Positions 17,366 through 27,423 of a DNA stretch of 64,000 nt are shown in pieces. The position numbers and the translations under genes are program-made. The notes below the pieces were generated by a model. The model was given only the letters and a program-made list of their open reading frames with translations, did no database searches and was not told where the DNA came from. Numbering within the stretch: position 1 is the stretch's first letter; each line of letters starts with the position of its first letter. The stretch covers positions 4,989,625-5,053,624 of the forward strand of contig NZ_LR733817.1 of assembly GCF_902506165.1 (NCBI RefSeq). The letters are read 5' to 3'. This stretch comes from Bosea sp. 29B (GTDB lineage Bacteria > Pseudomonadota > Alphaproteobacteria > Rhizobiales > Beijerinckiaceae).

Positions 17366-18238
17366 TCAGGCGGACTGCTGCCTCAGCGCGGCCGCGACGT
17401 TTGCCGCCAGGACGCTGTCGCGTTCGCCGAGGCTGAGGGCTATGTCGAAATGATTGTGTCGCGGCATGGCGATGGTGTCGCCGCGATGTCCGGCATCGGC
17501 CCAGGCCGTGGCGTAAGCTGAGGTCTGGCGACGAAATTCGCTGGTCTCGAGCCCGCCGACGGCGGTAATCAGCGTCGTCGACGAGCGGCTGGGGATATGG
17601 CGGATGGGGCTGTTGCGATCGATCATCGCATCGTCGAGCGAGAGCCAGCTATTGACCTCGATGTGACGAAGCGGCTCGAGCTCGTGCAGGCCGGAGAGGT
17701 CGAGCGCGACCTCGATCACATCCCCTGGCATGCCGTAAGCGGCATGCCAGCCGCCGGCGAGCAGCATCGCGGTGAGGTGCCCGCCCGCCGAGGAGCCGCC
17801 TACCGAAACTCCGCCGAAGCCGTAGCGCGCCCGCTCGCGATGGAGAAAGCCAAGGGCGGCGCGGGTTTGGCGCACGATCTCGTCCAGCGAGGCTTGCGGC
17901 GCCAGGGTGTAATTCATCACCGCGACGGCAAAGCCTTGCGCCGTCAGGCCGGGCACGACGAAGGCATTGTCGTCCTTCGAGGTCGCCCGCCAATAGCCGC
18001 CATGGATCCAGAGGAAGAGCGGCGCGCCCGGTTCGGCGGGATAGATGTCGAGCGTCTCGCCGCTGGCCTCGTCATAGACGATATCGGCGATGCGCCGATG
18101 CTCGCGGTGCACAGCCTGGCTGTTCGCGAGGTAGCGTGCGTATTCTGCATCGAAGGACGGCACGCTGCCGCGCGCATCGTATTCGCGCGCCAGGGTAGCT
18201 CTGTCCATGCCGTGATAGAGGATCGGTGCCTGCGTCAT
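17366..18238 (-). CDS. Alpha/beta hydrolase, arylformamidase (kynurenine formamidase)-like
   Basis: 290 residues. The oxyanion motif HGGYW is at 79-83, nucleophile elbow GGSSAGG with Ser150, and a catalytic His263 within RHNHFD. The HGGYW plus GxSxG combination is that of AFMID-type arylformamidases and related esterases, which hydrolyse N-formyl aromatic amines such as N-formylkynurenine or N-formylanthranilate. It lies between the MarR gene and a branched-chain-type ABC transporter, 13 bp from livF, and so may be part of the same catabolic operon. Substrate is not determined by the sequence. Confidence 0.75.
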   Translation of the reverse strand: MTQAPILYHGMDRATLAREYDARGSVPSFDAEYARYLANSQAVHREHRRIADIVYDEASGETLDIYPAEPGAPLFLWIHGGYWRATSKDDNAFVVPGLTAQGFAVAVMNYTLAPQASLDEIVRQTRAALGFLHRERARYGFGGVSVGGSSAGGHLTAMLLAGGWHAAYGMPGDVIEVALDLSGLHELEPLRHIEVNSWLSLDDAMIDRNSPIRHIPSRSSTTLITAVGGLETSEFRRQTSAYATAWADAGHRGDTIAMPRHNHFDIALSLGERDSVLAANVAAALRQQSA

Positions 18239-18251
18239 CCTTCCGCCTCCG

Positions 18252-18946
<695 letters not shown>

Positions 18947-18953
<7 letters not shown>

Positions 18954-19726
18954 GGCCGATCCTCCCCGAGATAGGCGGCGCGGACTTCCGGATGCCCGCG
19001 AACCTCCTCGACCGTGCCCGTGAACACGACCCGCCCATAGACCAGGACACTGATGCGGTCGGCCAGCGCGAAGACAGCATCCATGTCGTGCTCGACGAGC
19101 AGGATGGCGTAGCGGCGTTTCAGGCTCTGGAGCAGCCTGGTGAGGCTCGCCGATTCCTCCGCTCCCATTCCCGCCATCGGCTCGTCGAGCAACAGCAGCT
19201 TGGGTTGGCGGGCCAGCGCCACCGCGATCTCGAGCTGCCGGCGCTCGCCATGCGCCAGCTCCGCGACCGTGCGGTCGCCCTGCGCTGCAAGGCCGACCTG
19301 ATCGAGCCAGTCCCACGCAAGCTCGAGATGGGCGGCATTCCGGCGCGGATTGGACAGCATGTCGAAGGAGCCGCCATGCCGCGCCTCGATCGAAAGCAGC
19401 ACGTTCTCGACCGCGGTGAAGTCGGGGCAGAGTTGCGTGATCTGGAAGGTGCGGCCGAGGCCGAGCCGCGCGCGCGCCGGCGCCGGCAATCCGGTGACGT
19501 CGCGGCCGTCGAACAGGATGCGCCCGGCATTCGGCCTGATCTCGCCGCAGATCTGGGTGATCAGCGTCGATTTGCCGGCGCCGTTGGGCCCGATCAGCGC
19601 GTGCAACTCACCGGGGCCGACCTCCAGCGAGACATCGTCGGTCGCGACCAGCGCTCCGAAACTCTTGCGAAGCTTTTCGATCGCAAGGACGGGCGTCGCG
19701 GCGATCCGGGGAAGTGCATCAGTCAC
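18947..19726 (-). CDS. livG: Branched-chain/aromatic acid ABC transporter ATPase LivG
   Basis: 259 residues from the GTG at 19726, which overlaps the livM stop by 8 bp. Walker [10 protein letters not shown] follows HALI; the signature region reads ELAHGERRQLEIAVALA and Walker B LLLLDEPMAGM; the H-loop is LVEHDMDAVF. Typical LivG organisation. An ATG further upstream (19777) would give a longer N-terminus buried in livM and is less likely. Confidence 0.88.
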
Positions 19727-20690
19727 GACGGCCTCCGAACAGGCGGCCGGCGATGCCACGCCGGCCGAACAGTGCAACCAGCGTCAGGACCGGTCCCATC
19801 ACGATCATCCAGTGCTCGGTCCAGGTCGAGAGGAGTTGCTCGAGCGCGATAAACACCGCCGTGCCGGCGATGGGGCCGAGCAGGGTGCCGAGCCCGCCCA
19901 GCACGACGATCGCCATGAACTCGCCGGATTTGCTCCAGGCGGCCATGTCCGGGGTGACGAAACGCGCGTAGTTCGCCCACAGCACGCCGGCGAGCCCGGT
20001 TCCGACCGCTGAGATCACGAAGGCCGCAAGCCGGAACGGGAAGGGGCGGATGCCGAGATTGATGGCGCGCCGCTCGCTCTGGCGCAGCGCCTGGAGGACG
20101 AGGCCGAAGCGTGAGTTGACGATCGAGGCGCAGATTGCCGTCCAGGCCACGAGCAGCGCCAGGCAGAGATAGTAGAAGGTCTGCGGCCGGGCGAGATCGA
20201 TCAGTGGCAGTTGGTTGCGCCGCTCCAGCATCAGCCCGTCGTCGCCGCCATAAATCTGCAGCGAGACCAGGACGAAGAAAACCATCTGCGCGAAGGCGAG
20301 CGTGATCATGATGAACTGGACGCCGCTCGTTCGCAGGGCCAGCGCGCCGACCACCAGGGCGATGAGCGCGCAGACGAGGAGCGCGAGCGGCCAGACGATC
20401 AGCGCCGCGTTCGTGCCCGACCAGCCGAACAGCGGATCGCCGCCGAAGGTGTGGTGGGCGACGATCCCGACCGTGTAGCCGCCGAGGCCGAAGAACATGG
20501 CGTGGCCGAAGCTGACCATGGCCCCGTAGCCGATGATCAGGTCGAGGCTGACCGCGGCGATCGCATAGATCAGGATGCGGTTCGCAAGGCCGAGCAGCGC
20601 CGGGCTGCCGCTCGCATCGGCGGCGGGCGGAACGGCCAGGAAGAGTGCGAGGCCGAGCAGGATCGCCATCGTGCGCAAGGTTAGGCGCAT
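19719..20690 (-). CDS. livM: Branched-chain/aromatic acid ABC transporter permease LivM
   Basis: 323 residues with about nine hydrophobic segments. LivM hallmarks are visible: GYGAMVSFGHAMFFGLGGYTVG and the EAA-like loop RQSERRAINLGIRPFPFRLAAFVISA, then GGLGTLLGPIAGTAVF. It lies 3 bp from livH and overlaps livG, so it is strictly cotranscribed. It forms the membrane channel with LivH. Confidence 0.9.
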   Translation of the reverse strand: MRLTLRTMAILLGLALFLAVPPAADASGSPALLGLANRILIYAIAAVSLDLIIGYGAMVSFGHAMFFGLGGYTVGIVAHHTFGGDPLFGWSGTNAALIVWPLALLVCALIALVVGALALRTSGVQFIMITLAFAQMVFFVLVSLQIYGGDDGLMLERRNQLPLIDLARPQTFYYLCLALLVAWTAICASIVNSRFGLVLQALRQSERRAINLGIRPFPFRLAAFVISAVGTGLAGVLWANYARFVTPDMAAWSKSGEFMAIVVLGGLGTLLGPIAGTAVFIALEQLLSTWTEHWMIVMGPVLTLVALFGRRGIAGRLFGGRRD

Positions 20691-20693
20691 AAG

Positions 20694-21608
20694 TCAGCTC
20701 CGCGCGGGCAGGAGGCCGAGGGGCCTCACGAGCAGAACGATCGCCATCAGGACGTAGATGCTCGCCGAAACGAGGCCCGCGCTGAGCGTATCGGCGACCG
20801 AGGGCGGCAGCAGCATCTGCAGGCCTTGGGGCAGGTACGCGCGGCCGAGGCCGTCGACCATGCCGACCAGCAGAGCCCCGACGAGCGCCCCGCGGATCGA
20901 GCCGACGCCGCCGATGACGATGACGACGAAGGTGGTGATCAGCACCCTCTCGCCCATGCCGATCTCGACCGCGAGCAGCGGCGCCGCCATGACGCCGGCC
21001 AGTCCGCAGAGCAATCCGCCGAGACCGAAGACCAGCGTGTAGAGCCGGCGGATATCGACGCCGAGCGCAGACACCATCTCGCGGTCGTCGGCGCCCGCCC
21101 GGACCAGCATGCCGAGCCGTGTGTGGTTGACGAGGAGCCAGAGCCCGATGGCGACGAGGCCGCCGACGCCGATGAAGGCCAGGCGCATCAGCGGATAGTC
21201 GAGTCCGGGAAGGACGGCCACCGAACCCTGCAGGAAAGGCGGGATGTCCATCAGGGGCGGGCGGCGGCCAAAGATCAGGCTCACCGCCTCGTTGGTGAAC
21301 AGGATCAGCCCGAGCGTCGCCAGCACCTGGTAGAGATGATCGCGGCGATAGAGCCATTGCACGACAGCAAGCTCTAGCACGACGGCATAGAGCCCGGCGC
21401 CGGCGAGGGCGGCGGCGACGCCGACGAGAAAGGACCCGCTTTTCAGCACCGCAAAGGCAGCGCAATAGGCGCCGACCATGTAGAGGGAGCCGTGGGTCAG
21501 GTTGATGACGCCCATGATACCGAAGATCAGCGTCAGCCCGGACGCTAGCATGAACAGCATGGCGCCGTATTGCAGGCCATTCAGGACCTGCTCGATCAAG
21601 AGGATCAT
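20694..21608 (-). CDS. livH: Branched-chain/aromatic acid ABC transporter permease LivH
   Basis: 304 residues from ATG 21608 (MILLIEQVLNGLQYGAML), the usual LivH beginning; an upstream ATG at 21644 adds a hydrophilic stretch not seen in the family. Repeated hydrophobic segments, GLTLIFGIMGVINLTHGSLYMVGAY, and GGVGSIRGALVGALLVGMVDGLG near the C-terminus are diagnostic. Preceded by its binding-protein gene. Confidence 0.9.
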   Translation of the reverse strand: MILLIEQVLNGLQYGAMLFMLASGLTLIFGIMGVINLTHGSLYMVGAYCAAFAVLKSGSFLVGVAAALAGAGLYAVVLELAVVQWLYRRDHLYQVLATLGLILFTNEAVSLIFGRRPPLMDIPPFLQGSVAVLPGLDYPLMRLAFIGVGGLVAIGLWLLVNHTRLGMLVRAGADDREMVSALGVDIRRLYTLVFGLGGLLCGLAGVMAAPLLAVEIGMGERVLITTFVVIVIGGVGSIRGALVGALLVGMVDGLGRAYLPQGLQMLLPPSVADTLSAGLVSASIYVLMAIVLLVRPLGLLPARS

Positions 21609-21670
21609 CCCCGGACCGCCCTTTTTATGGATTGAGAGCGCCACCGTTCGACCGCCGGCGGCGCGCGACG

Positions 21671-22858
21671 TCAGTCGATCTTGCAGCGCGCGGCGTAGGC
21701 GTCGCCGTAGTCCTCGGCGACTTTCCTGATGATCGTCTGCACGATCTCGCCGGAGGCGTTCTTCGCGAACTTCGTCAGGTAGTAGTCCTGGATCGGGTGC
21801 TGGTTCGGCCCGAGTGAGAACTTGCCCCGTACCGCCGTGAACTGCGCCTTCCGCAGGGCGTCGCGGAATTCCGCCTGCTTGCCGATGTCGCCATTGACCG
21901 CCTTGAGCGCGCTGCCGATGAGGTTGGCCGTATCGTAGGCCTGCTGGGCATACATCGTCGGCGTGCGCGAATAGGCCTTGCGGAAGGCTTCGACGAAGGC
22001 CTTCGACGCAGGATTGTCGAGTTCCGTGGTCCAGACCGCGGAAGCATAGATGCCGTCGGCGGCCTCGCCGGTGGCGCCGATCATGCGCGCATCCATGGAG
22101 AAGCTCGGGATCAGCATCGGCACGGACTTCGACAGGCCGGAATTGGCATATTGCTTGGCGAAGTTAATGCCGGCGCCGCCGGGATGGAACTGGTAGATCG
22201 CGTGGGGCTGCAGCGAACGCACGCGCGCAAGTTCGACCGAGAAGTCGGTCTGGTCGAGCTTTGTATAGATTTCGCCGATGATCTCGCCCTTGAAGGTGCG
22301 CTTGAACCCTTCAAGCGCGTCACGCCCGGCCTGATAGGCCGGCGCGAGCAGGACGACACGCTGGTAGCCCAGCCGATTGGCGGACAGGCCCGCCGCCTCG
22401 TGGAAGGCATCGTTCTGGTAAGACGCGACGAAATAGTTGCGGTTGCACTTCTCGCCGGCGAAGACCGACGGCCCGGGGTTGAGGCTGACATAGAATCCGC
22501 CCGCTTCGAGGACGCCAGGCACGACCGCCGCCAGCACGTTCGAGAAATTGACTCCGGTGAAGAGCTTGATGCCGGACTGTACCATGCGGTCGGCCGCCTG
22601 CTTGGCATTGGCCGGCTTCAGGCTGTCATCCTCGATCTCGAGCTTGACCGGCACGCCGCCGAGCGTGCCGTCCTTCAAGGCAAGCTGGAAGCCGTCGCGG
22701 ATGTCCTCGCCGATGTAGCCTGCCGGGGTCGAGAGCGTGGTGATGAAGCCGATCGTGGTCGGCGTCGCCGGGCCGCTCTGGGCGCTGGCCGGCGTGGCCA
22801 GGGTCGCGGCGAGGAAGGCCGCGGCGATGGCCGGGTGCGATAGGGATATCCTTGTCAT
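21671..22858 (-). CDS. ABC transporter substrate-binding protein (HAAT family)
   Basis: 395-residue periplasmic binding protein of the Leu/Ile/Val-BP fold. Signal peptide about 1-26 (ending PASAQ), then TIGFITTLSTPAGYIGEDIRDGFQLAL, and two-lobe features such as YQRVVLLAPAYQAGRDALEGFK. ATG 22858 follows GAGGGG. It is first gene of the livHMGF set. In aromatic clusters such proteins usually bind aromatic carboxylates; the ligand here is unknown. Confidence 0.88.
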   Translation of the reverse strand: MTRISLSHPAIAAAFLAATLATPASAQSGPATPTTIGFITTLSTPAGYIGEDIRDGFQLALKDGTLGGVPVKLEIEDDSLKPANAKQAADRMVQSGIKLFTGVNFSNVLAAVVPGVLEAGGFYVSLNPGPSVFAGEKCNRNYFVASYQNDAFHEAAGLSANRLGYQRVVLLAPAYQAGRDALEGFKRTFKGEIIGEIYTKLDQTDFSVELARVRSLQPHAIYQFHPGGAGINFAKQYANSGLSKSVPMLIPSFSMDARMIGATGEAADGIYASAVWTTELDNPASKAFVEAFRKAYSRTPTMYAQQAYDTANLIGSALKAVNGDIGKQAEFRDALRKAQFTAVRGKFSLGPNQHPIQDYYLTKFAKNASGEIVQTIIRKVAEDYGDAYAARCKID

Positions 22859-22909
22859 CTAGTGCGTCCCCTCTTGTTTCGTTGGAATAAAATCAGCCGT
22901 CTCGACTCG

Positions 22910-23821
22910 TCACACCGCCACGACCGGATGGCGGATCGTGCCGATGCCGTCGACGCCGGCTTCCACGATGTCGCCGGGCCAGAGCCATTCCTGCGGTGTC
23001 CTGCCGGCCCCGACGCCGTCCGGCGTGCCGGAGGCGATGATGTCGCCGGCTTCCAGCGTCATCGCGGCGCTGATGTCGGCGATCAGCGTCGGGATTTTGA
23101 AGAGCATGTGCCGCGTGTTCGACTTCTGCTTGATCTGTCCGTTCACCGTCAGCCACAGGTCGAGCGCATGCGGATCGCCGATCTCGTCGGCGGTGACGAT
23201 GCAGGGCCCGAAGGGCGCGTAGGTGTCCTGTCCCTTCGAATAGATCCACTGTCCGGCGCGGCGGTTGTCGCGCGCGCTGACGTCGATCAGCACGCTGTAG
23301 CCGAAGACATGGGCGAGGGCGTCGGCCTCGGAGACGCGCCGGGCGGTCCGGCCCATGACGACCGCGAGCTCGACCTCCCAGTCGAGCTGCTGGGTGATCG
23401 CCCGGTTGTGCTCGATCGCGTCGCCCGGCCCGATGACGCTGGTCGGCGGCTTCGAGAAGATCACCGGCTGCTTGGGCAGTTCCTTGGATGTGTCGAGCGT
23501 GCGGGCCGATTCCGCGACATGCTCGACATAGTTCAGGCCGATGCCGAAGATGTTCTTGCGTGGGCGCGGGATCGGCGCCAGCAGCCGGACATTGCCGAGC
23601 GGCAATGCCGCGCCCACCGGCCAGCGCCCGCGTTGATCGTCGAGCGCCTGGCGCAGGGCCGCCAAGGCGGCCGGCCCGAGCTCGATGAATGCGAGCATGG
23701 TGGAAGGGAAGCCCAGTCCAGCCTTGGCACCGAGCTGCTCGACATCGACGACGAGATCGTCCTCGATCACGCCGAGGCGGGCCGCAGCGTCGACGACGCT
23801 GCGATAGGTCACGAAACGCAT
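22910..23821 (-). CDS. Fumarylacetoacetate-hydrolase-family protein (acylpyruvase-like)
   Basis: 303 residues. A C-terminal FAH domain has the metal-ligand pattern typical of acylpyruvate hydrolases: FGIGLNYVEHVAE, KPPTSVIGPGD, then DWEVELAVVMGRTAR and a GTPDGVG element. Members hydrolyse fumarylpyruvate/maleylpyruvate or related ring-cleavage products. It is immediately downstream (12 bp) of a gentisate-dioxygenase-like gene, so hydrolysis of that enzyme's product is the natural reading. Confidence 0.85.
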   Translation of the reverse strand: MRFVTYRSVVDAAARLGVIEDDLVVDVEQLGAKAGLGFPSTMLAFIELGPAALAALRQALDDQRGRWPVGAALPLGNVRLLAPIPRPRKNIFGIGLNYVEHVAESARTLDTSKELPKQPVIFSKPPTSVIGPGDAIEHNRAITQQLDWEVELAVVMGRTARRVSEADALAHVFGYSVLIDVSARDNRRAGQWIYSKGQDTYAPFGPCIVTADEIGDPHALDLWLTVNGQIKQKSNTRHMLFKIPTLIADISAAMTLEAGDIIASGTPDGVGAGRTPQEWLWPGDIVEAGVDGIGTIRHPVVAV

Positions 23822-23833
23822 GATTGAAGGTCC

Positions 23834-24958
23834 TCAGGCCGCCAGGGGCTGCTGTCCGCCGTTTTCGCCGAAGGCCTCCTCGCGGTAGAGGCCAAGCGCG
23901 TTCATCACCGGCATGTCGTTGAAGCAGAACAGGACGACGTCATCCCGATCGGAGGCGTTGGCGTGCTCGTGCCAGGCCCAGGCCGGCACGCAGAAGATGT
24001 CGCGCTCCTGCCAGTCGAAGCGCTTGCCGTTGATGATCGAGTAGCCTTTGCCCTTCGCCGCCTGGTAGATGAAGCTGCCGGTATGGCGATGGGCCTTGGT
24101 GCGCTCGCCGGGGCGCAACAGCTGCATCGATGCGCCGATGGTCTGCATCACCGGCCCGCCGGTCACCGGATTGACGTAGTTCATCAGGATGCCGTCGAAG
24201 GCGGAGCCATCCGTGACCTTGGCGTAACGCTGCAGTGCCTCGTAGGTCGGTGCCCATTCGTATTTCAGCAGCGGCGAATAGGGCTTGTCCCATTGCGTGC
24301 CGTAAGGGCGCAGGCCCGGGTTGCCCCAGGTCCCCGTGGCGTCGTCGACGGGGTAGCCGACGGCCTGCTGCAGATCCTCATGGACGGCGTAGAAATTGGC
24401 TTCCAGCGTGTTGACGAGCGGGATGTCGAGGCCGTCCTGCCAGAGACAGGGCGAGCCGTCCGCCGAGACGCCATGCTCGTGCCAGGTTCCGTTCGGCGTC
24501 AGCACGAAGTCGTTGGCGCCCAGCGTCATCTTGTGGCCGTCGACGATGGTGTAGGCGCCGGAGCCTTCCATGATGAAGCGCAACGCCGAGGCTGAATGCG
24601 CGTGAGCCGAGGCGACTTCGCCCGGATTCATCACCTGAAGGCCGGAATAGAGCCAGCCCACGGCCGCCGAGACGTCGCGACGGCCCGGATTGTTGAGATA
24701 GATCACCCGCCGCCCGGCCTTTTCCGGCGTGACCAGCTCGATCGAGCGCAGCACGTGCTCGCGCAGGTCGCGATAGCGCCACAGCACCGGCTCGGACTTC
24801 GATTTCGGCTGCCAGGGCTCGATCTTGTTGGCGACGGTCCAGAGCGCGCCGGCCTCGAGGCGTTCGAGCTGATCGTAATAGGCCAGCAGCTCAGGTGTGT
24901 CTTCGACGTTCGCGCGACCGGCGACGTCCTCGCGGTGGTTCTCTCGGGAATTGGACAT
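23834..24958 (-). CDS. Gentisate 1,2-dioxygenase-like bicupin ring-cleavage dioxygenase
   Basis: 374 residues with two cupin domains. First cupin: SAHAHSASALRFIMEG with metal-binding His119 and His121, plus His160 in TWHEHG. Second cupin: KAHRHTGSFIYQAAKG and AWHEHA, retaining His residues. The layout is that of gentisate/salicylate/1-hydroxy-2-naphthoate 1,2-dioxygenases, Fe(II) enzymes that open a hydroxylated aromatic acid ring. ATG 24958 has GGGAGG at ideal distance. It is divergent from a GntR regulator and followed by an FAH-family hydrolase. No maleylpyruvate isomerase gene is visible nearby. The real substrate could be gentisate, salicylate or a substituted analogue. Confidence 0.82.
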   Translation of the reverse strand: MSNSRENHREDVAGRANVEDTPELLAYYDQLERLEAGALWTVANKIEPWQPKSKSEPVLWRYRDLREHVLRSIELVTPEKAGRRVIYLNNPGRRDVSAAVGWLYSGLQVMNPGEVASAHAHSASALRFIMEGSGAYTIVDGHKMTLGANDFVLTPNGTWHEHGVSADGSPCLWQDGLDIPLVNTLEANFYAVHEDLQQAVGYPVDDATGTWGNPGLRPYGTQWDKPYSPLLKYEWAPTYEALQRYAKVTDGSAFDGILMNYVNPVTGGPVMQTIGASMQLLRPGERTKAHRHTGSFIYQAAKGKGYSIINGKRFDWQERDIFCVPAWAWHEHANASDRDDVVLFCFNDMPVMNALGLYREEAFGENGGQQPLAA

Positions 24959-24990
24959 GCGAGCCTCCCTTCGGATCAGGATGGGGTTTA

Positions 24991-25004
24991 TATGGCATGT
25001 CATA
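24991..25004. promoter_or_regulatory. Candidate GntR operator
   Basis: Near-palindrome TATGGCATGTCATA (two mismatched pairs) in the 111-bp gap between the divergent bicupin and GntR genes. Its position and AT-rich flanks suggest an operator for the adjacent FadR-type regulator; inference only. Confidence 0.45.
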
Positions 25005-25069
25005 TTTTCGAAAGAAAGATATTTTTGCGTTAGACTCCACGCTGGTGTAGAGCCTGAAGGGAGAGACGA

Positions 25070-25828
25070 ATGAGGAGACACCGGGTGCGTGTGGGGCGAA
25101 GCGGAGCACAGCCGGCGAATGACGAGATCCTGGATTCTCAGGGCGGGGCCGCGACCTTGGCAGAGGCCGCCTATCGGCGCCTGCGCCAGGACATCGTCGC
25201 CGGCGTCTTCGCGCCGAGCCAACCCTTGCGGCTGGAGCTGCTCAAGCAGCGCTACGGCCTGAGCTTCTCACCTCTGCGCGAGGCCCTGAACCGGCTCCAG
25301 ACGGAGCGTCTGGTCGCGACCGCCCCGCTGCGCGGCTTTTCGGTCGCGCCGGTTTCGATCGAGGAGATGTGGGACGCGACCGAGACGCGCATCCTGATCG
25401 AGTGCGAGGCGCTGCGTCGTTCGATCGCCCATGGCGATGACGATTGGGAGGCCGGCATCGTTGCCGCCTTCCATGCGCTCGATCTGCAGGTTCGCCGCAA
25501 GGCGGCCGCAGGCGGAATTGGCGATGACGAACTGATCGCGCTCGAGACGCGGCACCAGGATTTCCACCGCGCCCTGATCGCCCGCTGCCGGTCGCGTCGC
25601 CTGATCGACATTGCCGACCAGCTCTATGTCGAAACGCAACGCTACCGCCTGCCGACGCTGGCAGGCCAGAATCCCGCCGCCAGCCGCGACGTGGCGCTCG
25701 AACACCGTCAGATCATGGAAGCGACGCTGGAGCGCCGTGGCGACGAGGCCGCGGCGCTCCTTGCCGCGCATTATCGCAAGACCTCGACCATCGTCGAAAG
25801 CTATATGGAGCGCGCGCCGGCCAAGTAA
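25070..25828 (+). CDS. GntR-family (FCD domain) transcriptional regulator
   Basis: 252 residues. GntR winged helix about 28-95 (AAYRRLRQDIVAGVFAPSQPLRLELLKQRYG, then FSPLREALNRLQTERLV) is followed by an FCD effector domain with the metal-binding pattern ETRHQDFHRALIARC and a later His in LEHRQIMEA. ATG 25070 follows AGGGAGAG. It is divergent from the ring-cleavage operon, which it probably represses until an aromatic acid binds. Confidence 0.88.
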   Translation: MRRHRVRVGRSGAQPANDEILDSQGGAATLAEAAYRRLRQDIVAGVFAPSQPLRLELLKQRYGLSFSPLREALNRLQTERLVATAPLRGFSVAPVSIEEMWDATETRILIECEALRRSIAHGDDDWEAGIVAAFHALDLQVRRKAAAGGIGDDELIALETRHQDFHRALIARCRSRRLIDIADQLYVETQRYRLPTLAGQNPAASRDVALEHRQIMEATLERRGDEAAALLAAHYRKTSTIVESYMERAPAK

Positions 25829-25838
25829 GCCGGCGCGC
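25812..25838. terminator. GC-rich hairpin between convergent genes
   Basis: Perfect 10-bp arms GCGCGCCGGC / GCCGGCGCGC (25812-25821 and 25829-25838) around a 7-base loop that contains the GntR stop codon. No T-run, so a bidirectional transcription barrier between the convergent GntR and binding-protein genes is only likely, not certain. Confidence 0.45.
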
Positions 25839-25848
25839 CATTCCAGGG

Positions 25849-27006
25849 TCAGGGCAGCAGCTTCCAGCCGCCCTGTTCGCTCTTCACCAGAACGCGAGAG
25901 CGCTCGTCGACGCCGAAGCTGCTTTGCGGCGTGAAGTTATAGACGGCGTGGGTGCCGACGACCTCCTTGCTCGACATCAGCGCCTGGCGCAGCGCCTCCT
26001 TGAAGGCGGGCGTGCCGGGCTTGGCGCCGCTCTCCAACGCTCGCCTGGCGGCATCAACGAACACGACCCAGCCGTCGAAGGCATAGGCGGAGAAGCCGTC
26101 CGTCGGCTTGCTGCCGTTCGCCTTCTCGTAAGCGGCTCGATAGGCCAGCGCGACCGCCTTGATCGGATTGTCGTCCGGCAACTGCTCGGCGACGGCGACC
26201 GGGCCGGTCGGGCAGATCAGGCCATCTGCAGCCTTGCCGGCGACGCGCAGGAAATCCGTGCTGATCATACCGTTATTGCCATAGATCGGACCCTTGTAGC
26301 CGCGTTCGCTGAGCGCCAGCACGGGTAGGGCGCCCGGCGTGGCGGTGCCGCCGACCATGATCGCGTCGGGGCGGGCTGCTATCGTCTTCAGCACCTGCGG
26401 CATCACCGAGGTGTCGGTGCGGGCATAGCGCTCGTTGTTGACGACCTTGATGCCGGCCTCCTGCGCCGCCGCGGTCAGCGAATTATACATCAGGTCACCA
26501 AGCGCGTCGCTGAAGCCGATGAAGCCGGCGGTCTTGACGTTGCGCTTCTTCATATCCGCGACGACGCCTTGCGCTAGCAGCATCTGTGGGTGCGGGATCT
26601 GCACGACCCAAGGGCCGCCATCGCCCTTCGCCGGCTCTGCGATCGGTGAGATCGCGACCATCGGCACCTTGAGTTCGGTGGCGACCGTCGCCATCGCGAC
26701 TGTCTGGGGAGCGCCTGAGGTGCCGATCAGGAAATCGACCTTCTCCTGCTCGACGAGCTTGCGGGTATTGCGGACCGCGGCCGTCGGGTCGGAGGCGTCG
26801 TCGAGCTGGATGATGCGGATCGTCTCGCCGCCGACCTCGCTCTTATAGGCTGCGCCCGCCGCAATGCCCTTGGCGTTGGGGATGCCGATCGACGAAATCG
26901 GCCCGCTCAGGCCGGTGACGAAGCCGACCACGATTTCCGCGCGTGCGGACGTCGCAGCGAGTACGAGCGAGATAGCCGTCGCGGCGGCGCAGATCCGGTG
27001 ACGCAT
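25849..27006 (-). CDS. ABC transporter substrate-binding protein, paralogue of the 41.6-kb one
   Basis: 385-residue LivJ-type periplasmic binding protein with a signal peptide (1-24, ending SARAE), then IVVGFVTGLSGPISSIGIPNAKG. ATG 27006 follows GAGGGG. It has no permease or ATPase beside it. It closely resembles the binding protein at 41556-42707: shared IIQLDDASDP/LIQLDDASDP, NERYARTDTSV, and VDERS near the end. The two probably feed the same permease (41.6-46.3 kb) with related ligands. Divergent from the indolepyruvate oxidoreductase genes. Confidence 0.87.
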   Translation of the reverse strand: MRHRICAAATAISLVLAATSARAEIVVGFVTGLSGPISSIGIPNAKGIAAGAAYKSEVGGETIRIIQLDDASDPTAAVRNTRKLVEQEKVDFLIGTSGAPQTVAMATVATELKVPMVAISPIAEPAKGDGGPWVVQIPHPQMLLAQGVVADMKKRNVKTAGFIGFSDALGDLMYNSLTAAAQEAGIKVVNNERYARTDTSVMPQVLKTIAARPDAIMVGGTATPGALPVLALSERGYKGPIYGNNGMISTDFLRVAGKAADGLICPTGPVAVAEQLPDDNPIKAVALAYRAAYEKANGSKPTDGFSAYAFDGWVVFVDAARRALESGAKPGTPAFKEALRQALMSSKEVVGTHAVYNFTPQSSFGVDERSRVLVKSEQGGWKLLP

Positions 27007-27292
27007 CGAGATTTCCCCTCTTGTTGATGATGATCGTTTGGAGCGTCGCCATTCGCGGCACGCCATCTGCATCTGCGTGGCATGGCCTCGTCCAATCGCA
27101 GGATATTTGCGACCCTGCAGTTTGCGTGATGGCCGTGCGCGGTGGGACAATCCGTGCCTGAACAATCACTGTCAAGTTTTTCGATGAAATGGAATTCTTA
27201 CGAAAATATGTGAAAGAGGATATCGTGAGGAATTTCAATGCCTTGCCTTAGAGGTGGACACAGCAAAGGCAGGGCCTCGCCCGGCGGCAGGC

Positions 27293-27324
27293 TTGACGTG
27301 AATTAGTTAAGGCATAAAGTAATT
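27293..27324 (+). promoter_or_regulatory. Promoter with MarR-type operator (site A) before indolepyruvate oxidoreductase
   Basis: TTGACG (27293-27298), 16 bp, TAAAGT (27315-27320) looks like a sigma-70 promoter. The shared 24-bp element (27301-27324, core TTAGTTAAGGCA then AAGTAATT) overlaps it entirely, so a bound protein would block RNA polymerase. Nearly the same element is at 31824, 34052 and 40328. The rest of the 417-bp gap (27007-27423) holds nothing else I can assign. Confidence 0.65.
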
Positions 27325-27423
27325 GGCGAGAGAGCCTGAAGACCGCGCGGTTCGGCTCGTGCGCCCCGAGGGGAGGGGGCGTGCATCGAGCGGTTCCGCC
27401 GTCGGTTTGGCGTGGAGGGATCG

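Noticed and set aside
27007..27423. Small gene in the 417-bp gap before the indolepyruvate oxidoreductase
   Set aside because: Frames here (for example 27248-27515 minus) have no ribosome site or coherent protein; the gap is explained by two divergent promoters and the operator.
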